From Arthrobacter nitroguajacolicus_D (GTDB lineage Bacteria; Actinomycetota; Actinomycetes; Actinomycetales; Micrococcaceae): 64,000 nucleotides of DNA. A program made the position numbers and the translations under genes. The stretch lies in NCBI RefSeq assembly GCF_031455195.1, contig NZ_JAVDSH010000002.1, forward strand, positions 620,001-684,000, in the 5' to 3' direction. Below, one piece after another: positions 50,466 through 58,450 of the stretch; position 1 is the stretch's first letter; every line of letters starts with the position of its first letter. The notes below the pieces were generated by a model, which was given only the letters and a program-made list of their open reading frames with translations, made no database searches and was not told the DNA's origin.

Positions 50466-50846
50466 ATGGGTAATGAGGCCCACCCCCACGACGCTGCGGC
50501 GTCCGTGGACTTCCAGGAAGTCCAACAAACGGAACGGTTCAAGACTCTGCGCAAGCGGCACCGCAGCTTTGTCTTCCCCATGGCCGTCATATTCCTGCTT
50601 TGGTATTTCGCGTATGTCCTGTTGGCCGCCTACGCCGTCGACTTCATGTCCACCAAGGTTTGGGGCAACATCAACATCGGCCTGATCCTTGGGCTGCTCC
50701 AGTTCGTCACCACGTTCGGCATCACGGCCTGGTACGTGAGCTACTCCAACAGGAAGCTGGACCCCATCGCGGCCGAGATCCGCAACGGGATCGAAGGCCA
50801 CCAATTCGATAAGGACGGCAACATGATCCAAGGGGAGGCCAAATGA
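50466..50846 (+). CDS. DUF485 family membrane protein
   Basis: 126 residues from ATG 50466, with AGGAGG five bases upstream. RFKTLRKRHRSFVFPMAVIF leads into two helices, the DUF485 pattern found before ActP-type symporters; the tail SYSNRKLDPIAAEIRNG is characteristic. Probably an accessory or stabilising subunit of the symporter. Its stop overlaps the next ATG (ATGA). Confidence 0.9.
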   Translation: MGNEAHPHDAAASVDFQEVQQTERFKTLRKRHRSFVFPMAVIFLLWYFAYVLLAAYAVDFMSTKVWGNINIGLILGLLQFVTTFGITAWYVSYSNRKLDPIAAEIRNGIEGHQFDKDGNMIQGEAK

Positions 50847-52462
50847 ACGCCACCATGGTCCCGGCAGTCGAGGTCGCTGCCCTCAAAGACACCACGCTGT
50901 TGAACATGGGCATCTTTGCCTTGTTCGTCGCGGTCACCATGGTCATCGTTTTCCGGGCCAGCCGGAACAACAAGACAGCCGCTGACTACTACGCCGCAGG
51001 CCGCTCCTTCACGGGCTCCCAGAACGGGACGGCCATCGCAGGCGACTACCTGTCGGCGGCGTCGTTTCTCGGCATTACCGGTGCAATCGCCATCAACGGG
51101 TACGACGGCTTCCTGTACTCCATCGGCTTCCTGGTCGCCTGGCTCGTGGCACTGCTGCTCGTCGCCGAACTGCTCCGCAACACCGGCAAGTTCACCATGG
51201 CCGACGTCCTATCGTTCCGGTTGCGCCAACGGCCTGTCCGCATCGCCGCCGCACTGTCCACCCTCGCAGTCTGCTTCTTCTACCTCCTGGCCCAGATGGC
51301 CGGCGCAGGGAGCCTCATCTCGCTCCTGCTGGGAATCAGCGACTGGGGCGGACAGGCGCTGGTGATCATCGTCGTCGGCGCGTTGATGATCATGTATGTG
51401 CTCATCGGCGGCATGAAGGGCACCACCTGGGTTCAGATCATCAAGGCGATCCTGCTCATCGCCGGCGCCGCAGTCATGACGGCAATGGTGCTTGCGATCT
51501 ATGGATTCAACCTCTCCAGCCTGCTGGGATCGGCGGCAGAGGCTGCCAATAACCCGGCAGTCCTCAACCCGGGCCTGCAGTACGGCAAGACCGAAACATC
51601 CAAGCTCGACTTCATGTCGCTGGGCCTGGCATTGGTCCTTGGAACAGCAGCTCTCCCGCACGTCCTGATGCGCTTCTACACGGTTCCCACCGCCAAAGAA
51701 GCCCGCAAGTCCGTGGTGTGGGCCATCTGGCTGATCGGCCTGTTCTACCTCTTCACCCTGGTGCTGGGCTACGGAGCGGCCGCCCTGGTAGGCGCGGAAA
51801 CCATCAAGTCCGCACCCGGGGGCGTCAACTCCGCTGCACCGCTGCTGGCCTTCCACCTCGGCGGCCCGCTGCTTCTTGGCTTCATCTCAGCGGTTGCTTT
51901 CGCCACGATCCTCGCCGTCGTCGCCGGCTTGACCATCACCGCCGCCGCGTCCTTCGCCCACGACATCTACGCGAACGTCATTTCCAAGGGCAAAGCCGAC
52001 GCTACTGCCGAGGTGAAAGTTGCACGGCGCACTGTTGTGGTGATCGGCGTCCTCGCCATCCTCGGTGGCATCTTCGCCAACGGCCAGAACGTGGCCTTCC
52101 TGGTGGCGCTGGCCTTCGCGGTCGCGGCGTCCGCCAACCTGCCCACCATTGTCTACTCGCTGTTCTGGAAGAAGTTCACCACCCAGGGCGCTGTATGGAG
52201 CATGTATGGCGGGCTCGCCCCGGCGATCCTGCTCATCGCGTTCTCGCCCGTAGTCTCTGGTGCCAAGACATCCATGATCCAGGGCGCCAACTTCGCGATC
52301 TTCCCGCTCAGCAACCCGGGCATCGTTTCCATCCCGTTGGCCTTCTTCCTGGGCTGGCTCGGAACGGTCTTGGACAAGCGGCGCGAAGACCCGGCCAAGC
52401 AGGCAGAGATGGAGGTGCGCTCGCTGACCGGAATCGGAGCTGAGAAGGCAGTGGACCACTAG
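50843..52462 (+). CDS. actP: Cation/acetate symporter
   Basis: 539 residues, about 13 helices. NNKTAADYYAAGRSFTGSQN and GTAIAGDYLSAASFLGITGA near 45-75 are the SSS/ActP motifs, and LPHVLMRFYTVPTAKEARKS is the conserved segment after helix 6. It imports acetate (and probably related carboxylates such as glyoxylate or propionate) with a cation. Coupled to the DUF485 gene; a hairpin terminator follows. Closest known relatives in pattern are E. coli ActP and corynebacterial MctC-type carriers. Confidence 0.9.
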   Translation: MNATMVPAVEVAALKDTTLLNMGIFALFVAVTMVIVFRASRNNKTAADYYAAGRSFTGSQNGTAIAGDYLSAASFLGITGAIAINGYDGFLYSIGFLVAWLVALLLVAELLRNTGKFTMADVLSFRLRQRPVRIAAALSTLAVCFFYLLAQMAGAGSLISLLLGISDWGGQALVIIVVGALMIMYVLIGGMKGTTWVQIIKAILLIAGAAVMTAMVLAIYGFNLSSLLGSAAEAANNPAVLNPGLQYGKTETSKLDFMSLGLALVLGTAALPHVLMRFYTVPTAKEARKSVVWAIWLIGLFYLFTLVLGYGAAALVGAETIKSAPGGVNSAAPLLAFHLGGPLLLGFISAVAFATILAVVAGLTITAAASFAHDIYANVISKGKADATAEVKVARRTVVVIGVLAILGGIFANGQNVAFLVALAFAVAASANLPTIVYSLFWKKFTTQGAVWSMYGGLAPAILLIAFSPVVSGAKTSMIQGANFAIFPLSNPGIVSIPLAFFLGWLGTVLDKRREDPAKQAEMEVRSLTGIGAEKAVDH

Positions 52463-52484
52463 GCCCGCTGCGTCGAAAAACATC

Positions 52485-52518
52485 AAGGGCCCCTCCTGTC
52501 GTAACAGGAGGGGCCCTT
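52485..52518. terminator. Bidirectional terminator after actP
   Basis: AAGGGCCCCTCCTGT and ACAGGAGGGGCCCTT form a perfect 15-bp stem with a four-base loop. It lies between convergent genes and can serve both. Confidence 0.9.
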
Positions 52519-52529
52519 TGGTGCGCGGG

Positions 52530-53549
52530 TCATTTCTTGAGGCTGAGCCACTCAGTCAGCTGTTCCAGCGGCCAGGTGGTGACGATGCGATCCTTCGGTA
52601 CTCCGAGCGCTTCCGCGCGCGCAGCTCCGTACTGCAGGAAATCGAGCTGGCCGGGTGCGTGTGCGTCGCTGTCGATGCTGAACAGGCATCCCGCATCGAG
52701 GGCCATCTTAATGAGGTTGTCCGGCGGGTCCTGGCGTTCAGGGCGGGAATTGATTTCCACTGCGACACCCCACTCCGCGCACTCGCTGAAGACCTTGGCT
52801 GCATCGAACTCGGACTCGGGCCGGGTGCCCCGGGACCCTTGGACGAGCCGTCCCGTGCAGTGGCCCAGGACGTTGGTGTGCGGGTCGCTGATGCCGCCGA
52901 GCATTCTCGCTGTCATGGTCTTCTTATCTGACCGAAGCTTCGAATGGACGCTAGCCACCACCACGTCCAGCCGGTCCAGCATTTGGGGTGCCTGGTCCAG
53001 GGTTCCGTCTTCCAGGATGTCCACCTCGATGCCCTTGAGCAATTGGAATCCGTCGTGGGAGGCATTGATGTCCTCCACTATGCGCAACTGATCCTCGAGG
53101 CGTTCGATGCTCAGGCCGTTGGCTATGGTCAGGTTGGGGGAGTGGTCCGTGAGGGCCAGGTATTCGCGGCCAAGCGTGCGTGCTGCGGCCACCATCGCTT
53201 CGATGGGTGATCCGCCGTCGGACCAGTTGCTGTGACTGTGAAGATCGCCACGCAACGCTGCCCGGAGTGTGTCGCCGCCTTGGGCCAGTGGTTCGGTGCC
53301 ACGCTCCCGAAGGTCGGCCAGATACTCGGGGACCCTGTCTTCCAGCGACTGGGTTATGACCTCCGCGCTGCGGCTGCCGACGCCTTTGAGGCTGGTGATG
53401 CGGCCGGTGCCGACCAGCTTTGCGAGATCGTCGGGCGGTAGCTGCCGAACGGCGTCGGCCGCTTTGCGGAATGCTTGGACCTTGAAGGTGGGTGCTTGGC
53501 TGCGTTCGAGCCAAAATGAAATTTCGTCGAGCGCCTCGATGGGATCCAT
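52530..53549 (-). CDS. PHP-domain phosphoesterase with helix-hairpin-helix, PolX-like without polymerase
   Basis: 339 residues from ATG 53549 (an in-frame GTG at 53564 is also possible). The N-terminal 110 residues resemble the PolX N-terminus with a DNA-binding helix-hairpin-helix (LVGTGRITSLKGVGSRSAEV). The PHP domain follows with metal ligands in GDLHSHSNWSDG, ALTDHSPNL, GIEVDIL, VASVHSKL, NVLGHCTGR and SIDSDAH. The nucleotidyltransferase domain of PolX is missing, so it is a stand-alone PHP enzyme: 3'-5' exonuclease or phosphatase in DNA repair, or a histidinol-phosphatase-like enzyme. Confidence 0.82.
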   Translation of the reverse strand: MDPIEALDEISFWLERSQAPTFKVQAFRKAADAVRQLPPDDLAKLVGTGRITSLKGVGSRSAEVITQSLEDRVPEYLADLRERGTEPLAQGGDTLRAALRGDLHSHSNWSDGGSPIEAMVAAARTLGREYLALTDHSPNLTIANGLSIERLEDQLRIVEDINASHDGFQLLKGIEVDILEDGTLDQAPQMLDRLDVVVASVHSKLRSDKKTMTARMLGGISDPHTNVLGHCTGRLVQGSRGTRPESEFDAAKVFSECAEWGVAVEINSRPERQDPPDNLIKMALDAGCLFSIDSDAHAPGQLDFLQYGAARAEALGVPKDRIVTTWPLEQLTEWLSLKK

Positions 53550-53622
53550 GGCTCCATGATCCACGAACCAAGCGCACCATCAACAGTGGGCAGTGTCGAT
53601 GGTGCGCCGGTCCGGTCACCGC

Positions 53623-54210
53623 CTAGTGGTGGTGACCCTGCTCCAGGGCGGGATTGGAGCCCTGGCCATGCTCTCCGTGAGGCACGGCGTGCTGTCCCGC
53701 CATCGACGCCGCCAGTCCCGGAGTAGCAACTGTTGCAACAACGACGGCGGCTCCGAACGCGGCTGCCAGAAGCCGCCCGGTCCTTGGCTGGCCGTGGGCG
53801 CCGCCGTCGTTGGTCTTGTGTTGCCGCCTCAGCCAGCCCGCTCCGGCGAGAGCCATGAGGGTCAGGCCGAGGGCGGCAAAGTGGCTCACGTCCAACGAGC
53901 GTTGGATGCTGATTCCGCTCGCCACGACCGCGACGTGCGCCAGGGCGGCTGCGGCCAAGGCCGGAAGCGCATAGCGGGCGAACACCAGGGAGTTGCGGTG
54001 CAGGCCCCACAGCGACCAAGCCAGGAAGGCCAAGCCAGCCGCGAGGGTCGCGGCACCGGAGACCATGAGTCCCGGTGCCGCGGATCCAGCTCCGGTGAGG
54101 TATCCGGCGGCCAGGGAGAGCTCGACCATTCCCGCTGCCATGGCGGCGAAATACACGAACAACAGGGTTGCCGCGCTCAGCGTGGGGTGGTTTTTGCTCT
54201 CCATGGTCAT
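53623..54210 (-). CDS. Hypothetical membrane protein with His-rich tail
   Basis: 195 residues from ATG 54210, preceded by GAGAGGA. About five hydrophobic segments, with no family I recognise, then the tail HAVPHGEHGQGSNPALEQGH plus HH. Seven His near the C-terminus suggest metal contact. The middle segment LRRQHKTNDGGAHGQPR is a basic loop. Transcribed in the same direction as the DUF4383 gene upstream, 62 bases away. Confidence 0.65.
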   Translation of the reverse strand: MTMESKNHPTLSAATLLFVYFAAMAAGMVELSLAAGYLTGAGSAAPGLMVSGAATLAAGLAFLAWSLWGLHRNSLVFARYALPALAAAALAHVAVVASGISIQRSLDVSHFAALGLTLMALAGAGWLRRQHKTNDGGAHGQPRTGRLLAAAFGAAVVVATVATPGLAASMAGQHAVPHGEHGQGSNPALEQGHHH

Positions 54211-54272
54211 TGTTCCTCTCGCTCCGGAGTCGGTGATCAGCTGCTCGGTCATCAGCTCGTGAGTGCTGGTGC

Positions 54273-54680
54273 CTAGGCGCGGGCGGAGGCTACGGCGGCC
54301 TTGTCCTGCGAGAGTGCTACGCCGAGCAGGACCACGGCGCTGGCGAGGTGCAGCACGTTATCGGCGCCGTTGAGGGCGATGATGTTCAGCGAGCTGCCGA
54401 CGAGGAAGAGGCCAACGATACCCACCAGCAAGTAGACGCCACCAACCGTGGTGTTGACCGACTTGGAGAGGGTGACACCGTTCATGCCTGCGTAGAGCAA
54501 CGCGGCGCCGATGGCCAGGTGGATGATGTTGTGAAGCGGGTTCACGGCGAAGATGATGAGGTTGGCGCCCTCGGTGGCGAAGAAGCCGATTCCCGAGGTG
54601 ACAAAGAATCCGAGCACGCCTACCAAGAGGTAAACGGCTCCGAAGATGGTGGCGATCAAGCGATTGGGCGAAGTACGCAT
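54273..54680 (-). CDS. DUF4383 membrane protein
   Basis: 135 residues from ATG 54680. Four helices in two similar pairs: RLIATIFGAVYLLVGVLGFF ... NPLHNIIHLAIGAALLYAG, then TVGGVYLLVGIVGLFLVG ... NGADNVLHLASAVVLLGVAL. The N-x-x-H-x-x-H/L-A motif in each half is the hallmark of DUF4383. Function unknown; frequent in actinobacteria, often near stress genes. Confidence 0.85.
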   Translation of the reverse strand: MRTSPNRLIATIFGAVYLLVGVLGFFVTSGIGFFATEGANLIIFAVNPLHNIIHLAIGAALLYAGMNGVTLSKSVNTTVGGVYLLVGIVGLFLVGSSLNIIALNGADNVLHLASAVVLLGVALSQDKAAVASARA

Positions 54681-54722
54681 TGGTCCGAACCTTCCGATGA
54701 TGGCCGGGAAACCCCGGCCGTC

Positions 54723-54753
54723 CTGCTGAACCCCAAGTGGGGTTCTCAAGCAG
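54723..54753 (-). terminator. Hairpin after the Pro-rich membrane protein gene
   Basis: GAACCCC and GGGGTTC pair around AAGT, extended by CTGCT and AGCAG with a three-base bulge. On the minus strand it follows the gene ending at 54811. A further GGCCGGG/CCCGGCC hairpin lies at about 54702-54719. Confidence 0.5.
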
Positions 54754-54810
54754 TGATTCGGACCATGTGCCTGTTCGGATGGGTGGCGGTTGGAAAAAAA
54801 CTTCAGGCAG

Positions 54811-55485
54811 CTATGGGCGCAGCCGGATACTGCTCATTTTGAGGTCATTGCTGCCCTCGAAAACGTACTGGAGGTCGATGGTCTTGCCATCGCATTGCAG
54901 CTTGCCTGCGAGGTCTGCCGTGTTGTTGCCGTTGTTGGATTTCACGTTCACGGAGTTGTAGTTCGGCTTGCAGGAGCTGTCCAGCCGCAGGCTTGCAATG
55001 CCGTCGATAAAGGATTGCTTGTCCAACTCGTCTTTCAGCGGTTGGCTGAGGTAGTTGTCGTAGGCCTGCTCCGTTTGGCCGGACACCACCAGACTGGTGA
55101 ACTCGTCCGCCAGGGACCGAGCCTTGGACGTAGCGTTTCCCACGAGGTTTACGAAAATCAGGATGCCAACAACGGCCAGGACGATGACGCCGGCAACGAT
55201 GCCAAGGACGATCCACAAGACCTTCCGGCTCTTTTTTGGCGGCAGCTGGCCGTATGGTCCCCCGGGGTATTGACCGGGTGCGTACTGGCTCTGGGGATAG
55301 GGGTTCTGGCCGTACTGTTCGCCGGGTGCCGCGTACGGTGGGGTGTTGCCTTGCGGCTGGGCGGACGACGGCGGCTGTTGCCACTGCGGCGAAGCGCCGG
55401 TTTGTGGTGGGTAGCCCGGGCCCGGGGGAACCGGCGGCTGTGCCTGTCCGGGCTGGTATGGGTTCGGTTCTTGCGGGTTGCTCAC
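54811..55485 (-). CDS. Membrane protein with Pro/Gln-rich N-terminus and extracytoplasmic domain
   Basis: 224 residues from GTG 55485, with AAAGGGG upstream. Residues 1-85 are Pro/Gln/Tyr/Gly-rich (QPGQAQPPVPPGPGYPPQTG); one membrane helix follows (VLWIVLGIVAGVIVLAVVG), then an outer domain of about 110 residues resembling DUF4878-type folds: SLADEFTSLVVSGQTEQAYD, with two Cys (SSCKPN and LQCDGK) that may form a disulfide. Function unknown; the topology is common among actinobacterial envelope proteins. Confidence 0.75.
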   Translation of the reverse strand: MSNPQEPNPYQPGQAQPPVPPGPGYPPQTGASPQWQQPPSSAQPQGNTPPYAAPGEQYGQNPYPQSQYAPGQYPGGPYGQLPPKKSRKVLWIVLGIVAGVIVLAVVGILIFVNLVGNATSKARSLADEFTSLVVSGQTEQAYDNYLSQPLKDELDKQSFIDGIASLRLDSSCKPNYNSVNVKSNNGNNTADLAGKLQCDGKTIDLQYVFEGSNDLKMSSIRLRP

Positions 55486-55604
55486 GGTAGTGCCCCTTTC
55501 GGCAGCCTTCAACGCCGCCACCTGACCGGGGACCTCTGGACGGCCCCCGGTTCGTCCACTTGAATCAAAGCGCATCCGGCAGTTTGTGTACAGCTAACCC
55601 GCTT

Positions 55605-56075
55605 TTACGACTCGGAACGACGCCCCAGTAATGGTTGGACGCGGTAGGGGATCATCTCCCGCATTGCCAGCGCTGTATCCGTCCGGTCCACACCGTCACA
55701 ACCAAGGATTTTGCCGTTGATGCGGTAGAGGTCTTCGGCATCCAAGGCTACGACCCGGAGCAGGAGGTCTGCTGATCCCGTCAAGCCGAATCCTTCAAGG
55801 ATTTCCGGGATGTCGGCCAGGTCCTGGGCAAGGGACGCGAGCTTCTGCTGTTGCACATGGACGGTGATGAACGCCGTCAGTGGATAGCCGAGGGCGACCG
55901 GATTGATGCGCCTCTCGAAGGAGAGGAACGCATGCTTCTTTTCAAGCTGGGCCATGCGGGCCTGAACCGTATTGCGGGACAATCCCAATTTTTGTGCCAG
56001 GGCCACGACGGTCCCGCGTGGATCCTTCGCCATGGCAGAAAGGAGGCGGGTGTCAGTGCCATCCAAAGGTTGCAT
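55605..56075 (-). CDS. Lrp/AsnC-family regulator, probably of the bkd operon
   Basis: 156 residues from ATG 56075. Helix-turn-helix at the start: LDGTDTRLLSAMAKDPRGTV then LSRNTVQARMAQLEK. The C-terminal RAM ligand domain contains FITVHVQQQKLASL and GSADLLLRVVALDAEDLYR. It is divergent from the branched-chain 2-oxo acid dehydrogenase operon. In Pseudomonas the Lrp-family BkdR activates the equivalent operon in response to branched-chain amino acids, so the same role is likely here. Confidence 0.85.
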   Translation of the reverse strand: MQPLDGTDTRLLSAMAKDPRGTVVALAQKLGLSRNTVQARMAQLEKKHAFLSFERRINPVALGYPLTAFITVHVQQQKLASLAQDLADIPEILEGFGLTGSADLLLRVVALDAEDLYRINGKILGCDGVDRTDTALAMREMIPYRVQPLLGRRSES

Positions 56076-56180
56076 AATGCGCAAGATTAGCACGGCGGCG
56101 AATCCCAAAACAGGGCACATTGCTCAACTTTAAGGAGGGTAGTTGTACCCCATGCAACTTGTGAGTAGGGTCACAATTAA

Positions 56181-56200
56181 CTCCGGCGAAGGTGCCGGAG
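56181..56200 (+). promoter_or_regulatory. Hairpin in the leader of the 2-oxo acid dehydrogenase operon
   Basis: CTCCGGC and GCCGGAG pair around a six-base loop, 70 bases before the operon. Just upstream TTGTACCCCATGCAA (56149-56163 approximately) has the TTG-N-CAA form of some Lrp sites. Both are suggestions only. Confidence 0.3.
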
Positions 56201-56270
56201 GGCCGGTCTGCGGCAGGATCACAAGTCCAGCCAGCGCCGACAAAAACGAGCCGGAAGGTTGCGATCACCT

Positions 56271-57440
56271 GTGTTGACGGATCAGGCGGGCAAGGGAGTG
56301 CACCACGACACTCCGGGCCCAGGACAAAGTGCACAAAATCCCCTGAGGACTGGCGGCGATCTGCTCCAGCTGGTTTCTCCGGAAGGCGAGCGGATCAGCC
56401 ATCCCGAATTCGATGTCTGGGTCAAGGACATCGGTGATGAGCAATTGTGCTCCTTGTACGAGGACATGACGGTCATCCGCCGCATAGATGCCGAGGCGAC
56501 GGCGCTCCAGCGACAAGGAGAGCTGGCACTGTGGCCCCCTCTGCTTGGACAGGAAGCATCCCAGATAGGTTCGAGCCGATCATTGCGCGACGACGACTTC
56601 GTCTTCCCGAGCTACCGCGAAAGCGGAGTAGCCTACGTGCGCGGAGCCCACCTCTCCGAAATCGCCAGGGTATGGCGCGGCAACGCCTCCTACGGGTGGG
56701 ACCCCCAACGCATCAACCTGGCGACACCCCAGATCATCATCGGTTCCCAGAGCCTGCACGCTACTGGTTACGCCATGGGTGTCCAGCTGGACGGCGCAAA
56801 CACGGCGGTCCTTGCCTACTTCGGCGATGGTGCTACCAGTGAAGGCGACGTCAACGAAGCCATGGTCTTCGCGGCCAGCTACCAAGCCCCCGTGGTGTTT
56901 TTCTGCCAAAACAACCACTGGGCCATTTCAGAGCCGGTCCGGATCCAGTCGCACGTCCAGTTGGCTGACAGGCCTACGGGTTTCGGAATCCCGAGCATGC
57001 GGGTTGACGGCAACGATGTGCTCGCTGTCATGGCTGCGACGCGCGTCGCTTTGGACCGGGCACGTTCCGGCGGCGGCCCCACCTTCATTGAGGCCGTTAC
57101 GTACCGTATGGGCCCGCATACCACAGCCGATGACCCCACCCGCTATCGCGACCCCATCGAGCTGGAGGACTGGGCCGCCAAGGACCCCATCCTCAGGTTG
57201 CGAAAGCTCCTGGAAGCCAAGGGACTGCTGACCGAGGACGTGGAGGCCCGCGTCAAGGCGAAGGCCGACGCTGTGGCTGCGGAACTTCGCTCCAGCTGCA
57301 TCGGGATGGCCGATCCGCAGCCGCTGGACGTCTTCAACCACGTCTACAGCACGCCCAATCCCTGGATAGAACGCCAGAAGGACCACTACTCGCGGTACCT
57401 GAACAGCTTTAACGAACCCGTCGAGGAAGGTGCACTCTGA
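56271..57440 (+). CDS. Branched-chain 2-oxo acid dehydrogenase E1 alpha subunit
   Basis: About 389 residues; start uncertain among GTG 56271, GTG 56298 and TTG 56259. The thiamine diphosphate motif is GDGATSEGDVNEAMVFAASY then FFCQNN. ERISHPEFDVWVKDIGDEQ and ALQRQGELALWPPLLGQEAS match E1alpha of branched-chain or pyruvate complexes of Gram-positives. It decarboxylates the 2-oxo acid onto lipoate of E2. First gene of a three-gene operon with E1beta and E2; no E3 gene follows, so the complex uses a lipoamide dehydrogenase from elsewhere. The Lrp regulator suggests branched-chain substrates over pyruvate. Confidence 0.85.
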   Translation: MLTDQAGKGVHHDTPGPGQSAQNPLRTGGDLLQLVSPEGERISHPEFDVWVKDIGDEQLCSLYEDMTVIRRIDAEATALQRQGELALWPPLLGQEASQIGSSRSLRDDDFVFPSYRESGVAYVRGAHLSEIARVWRGNASYGWDPQRINLATPQIIIGSQSLHATGYAMGVQLDGANTAVLAYFGDGATSEGDVNEAMVFAASYQAPVVFFCQNNHWAISEPVRIQSHVQLADRPTGFGIPSMRVDGNDVLAVMAATRVALDRARSGGGPTFIEAVTYRMGPHTTADDPTRYRDPIELEDWAAKDPILRLRKLLEAKGLLTEDVEARVKAKADAVAAELRSSCIGMADPQPLDVFNHVYSTPNPWIERQKDHYSRYLNSFNEPVEEGAL

Positions 57441-58450
57441 TGTCCAAGCTCACTTTTGCCCGTGCCATCAACGCCGGCCTCCGGAAGTCCCTCGAAAACG
57501 ACCCCAAAGTGATCCTCATGGGCGAGGACATTGGTTCCCTTGGCGGTGTCTTCCGCGTCACCGACGGGTTGCAGAAGGACTTCGGAAAGCACCGGGTCAT
57601 CGATTCGCCGCTGGCCGAGTCAGGCATTATCGGCACCGCGGTGGGCCTTGCCTACCGCGGTTACCGGCCGGTTTGCGAGATCCAGTTCGACGGCTTCATC
57701 TACCCCGCCTTCGACCAGATCGTCAGCCAAGTAGCGAAGATGCACTACCGCACCCAAGGCCGGGTCAAGATGCCCATCACCATCCGCGTTCCCTTTGGCG
57801 GCGGCATCGGTTCTCCGGAGCACCACTCCGAATCGCCCGAAGCATATTTCACCCACACCTCCGGTTTGCGGGTGGTGGCGGTCTCCAATCCGCAGGATGC
57901 CTACACGATGATCCAGCAGGCCATCGCCTCTGACGATCCAGTCCTCTATTTCGAGCCCAAGCGCCGCTACCACGACAAAGGTGACGTGGACGAGACCATC
58001 GATCTCTCCACAGCGCTTCCCCTGGACAAGGCCGCCGTGGTCAGCTCCGGATCGGACGTGACCTTGGTGGCCTATGGTCCTCTGGTCAAGACGGCCAAGG
58101 ACGCCGCCATGGCCGCCGCCGACGACGGTCTTTCCGTGGAAGTCATCGACCTCCGTTCCCTGGCACCCGTGGACTATCCCGTGGTGGAGGCATCAGTCCG
58201 CAAGACGGGCCGGCTGGTCATTACGCATGAAGCCGGCCAGTCCGGTGGCCTCGGCGCAGAGATCGCAGCAAGTATCACCGAACGTTGCTTCCACTACCTG
58301 GAGTCAGCTCCGGTTCGGATCACCGGTTTCGATGTTCCATACCCGTACTCGAAGCTCGAAATGCACCATCTGCCCGATCTTGACAGGATCCTCGACGGTG
58401 TAGACCGGGCCCTGGGCCGCCCCAACTCCCTGAGTGGACTGGAAGGATGA
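57440..58450 (+). CDS. Branched-chain 2-oxo acid dehydrogenase E1 beta subunit
   Basis: 336 residues, ATG overlapping the E1alpha stop by one base. Typical segments: LMGEDIGSLGGVFRVTDGLQ, DSPLAESGIIGTAVGLAYRG with the conserved Glu that activates thiamine, EIQFDGFIYPAFDQIVSQVA, and the transketolase C-terminal domain (DVTLVAYGPLVKTA, LITHEAGQSGGLGAEI). It forms a heterotetramer with E1alpha. Confidence 0.92.
   Translation: MSKLTFARAINAGLRKSLENDPKVILMGEDIGSLGGVFRVTDGLQKDFGKHRVIDSPLAESGIIGTAVGLAYRGYRPVCEIQFDGFIYPAFDQIVSQVAKMHYRTQGRVKMPITIRVPFGGGIGSPEHHSESPEAYFTHTSGLRVVAVSNPQDAYTMIQQAIASDDPVLYFEPKRRYHDKGDVDETIDLSTALPLDKAAVVSSGSDVTLVAYGPLVKTAKDAAMAAADDGLSVEVIDLRSLAPVDYPVVEASVRKTGRLVITHEAGQSGGLGAEIAASITERCFHYLESAPVRITGFDVPYPYSKLEMHHLPDLDRILDGVDRALGRPNSLSGLEG

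Noticed and set aside
49092..50831. Longer kinase reading frame starting upstream of 50285
   Set aside because: The extension would be antisense to the DUF485 gene and the shared promoter; a normal membrane helix follows the ATG at 50285.
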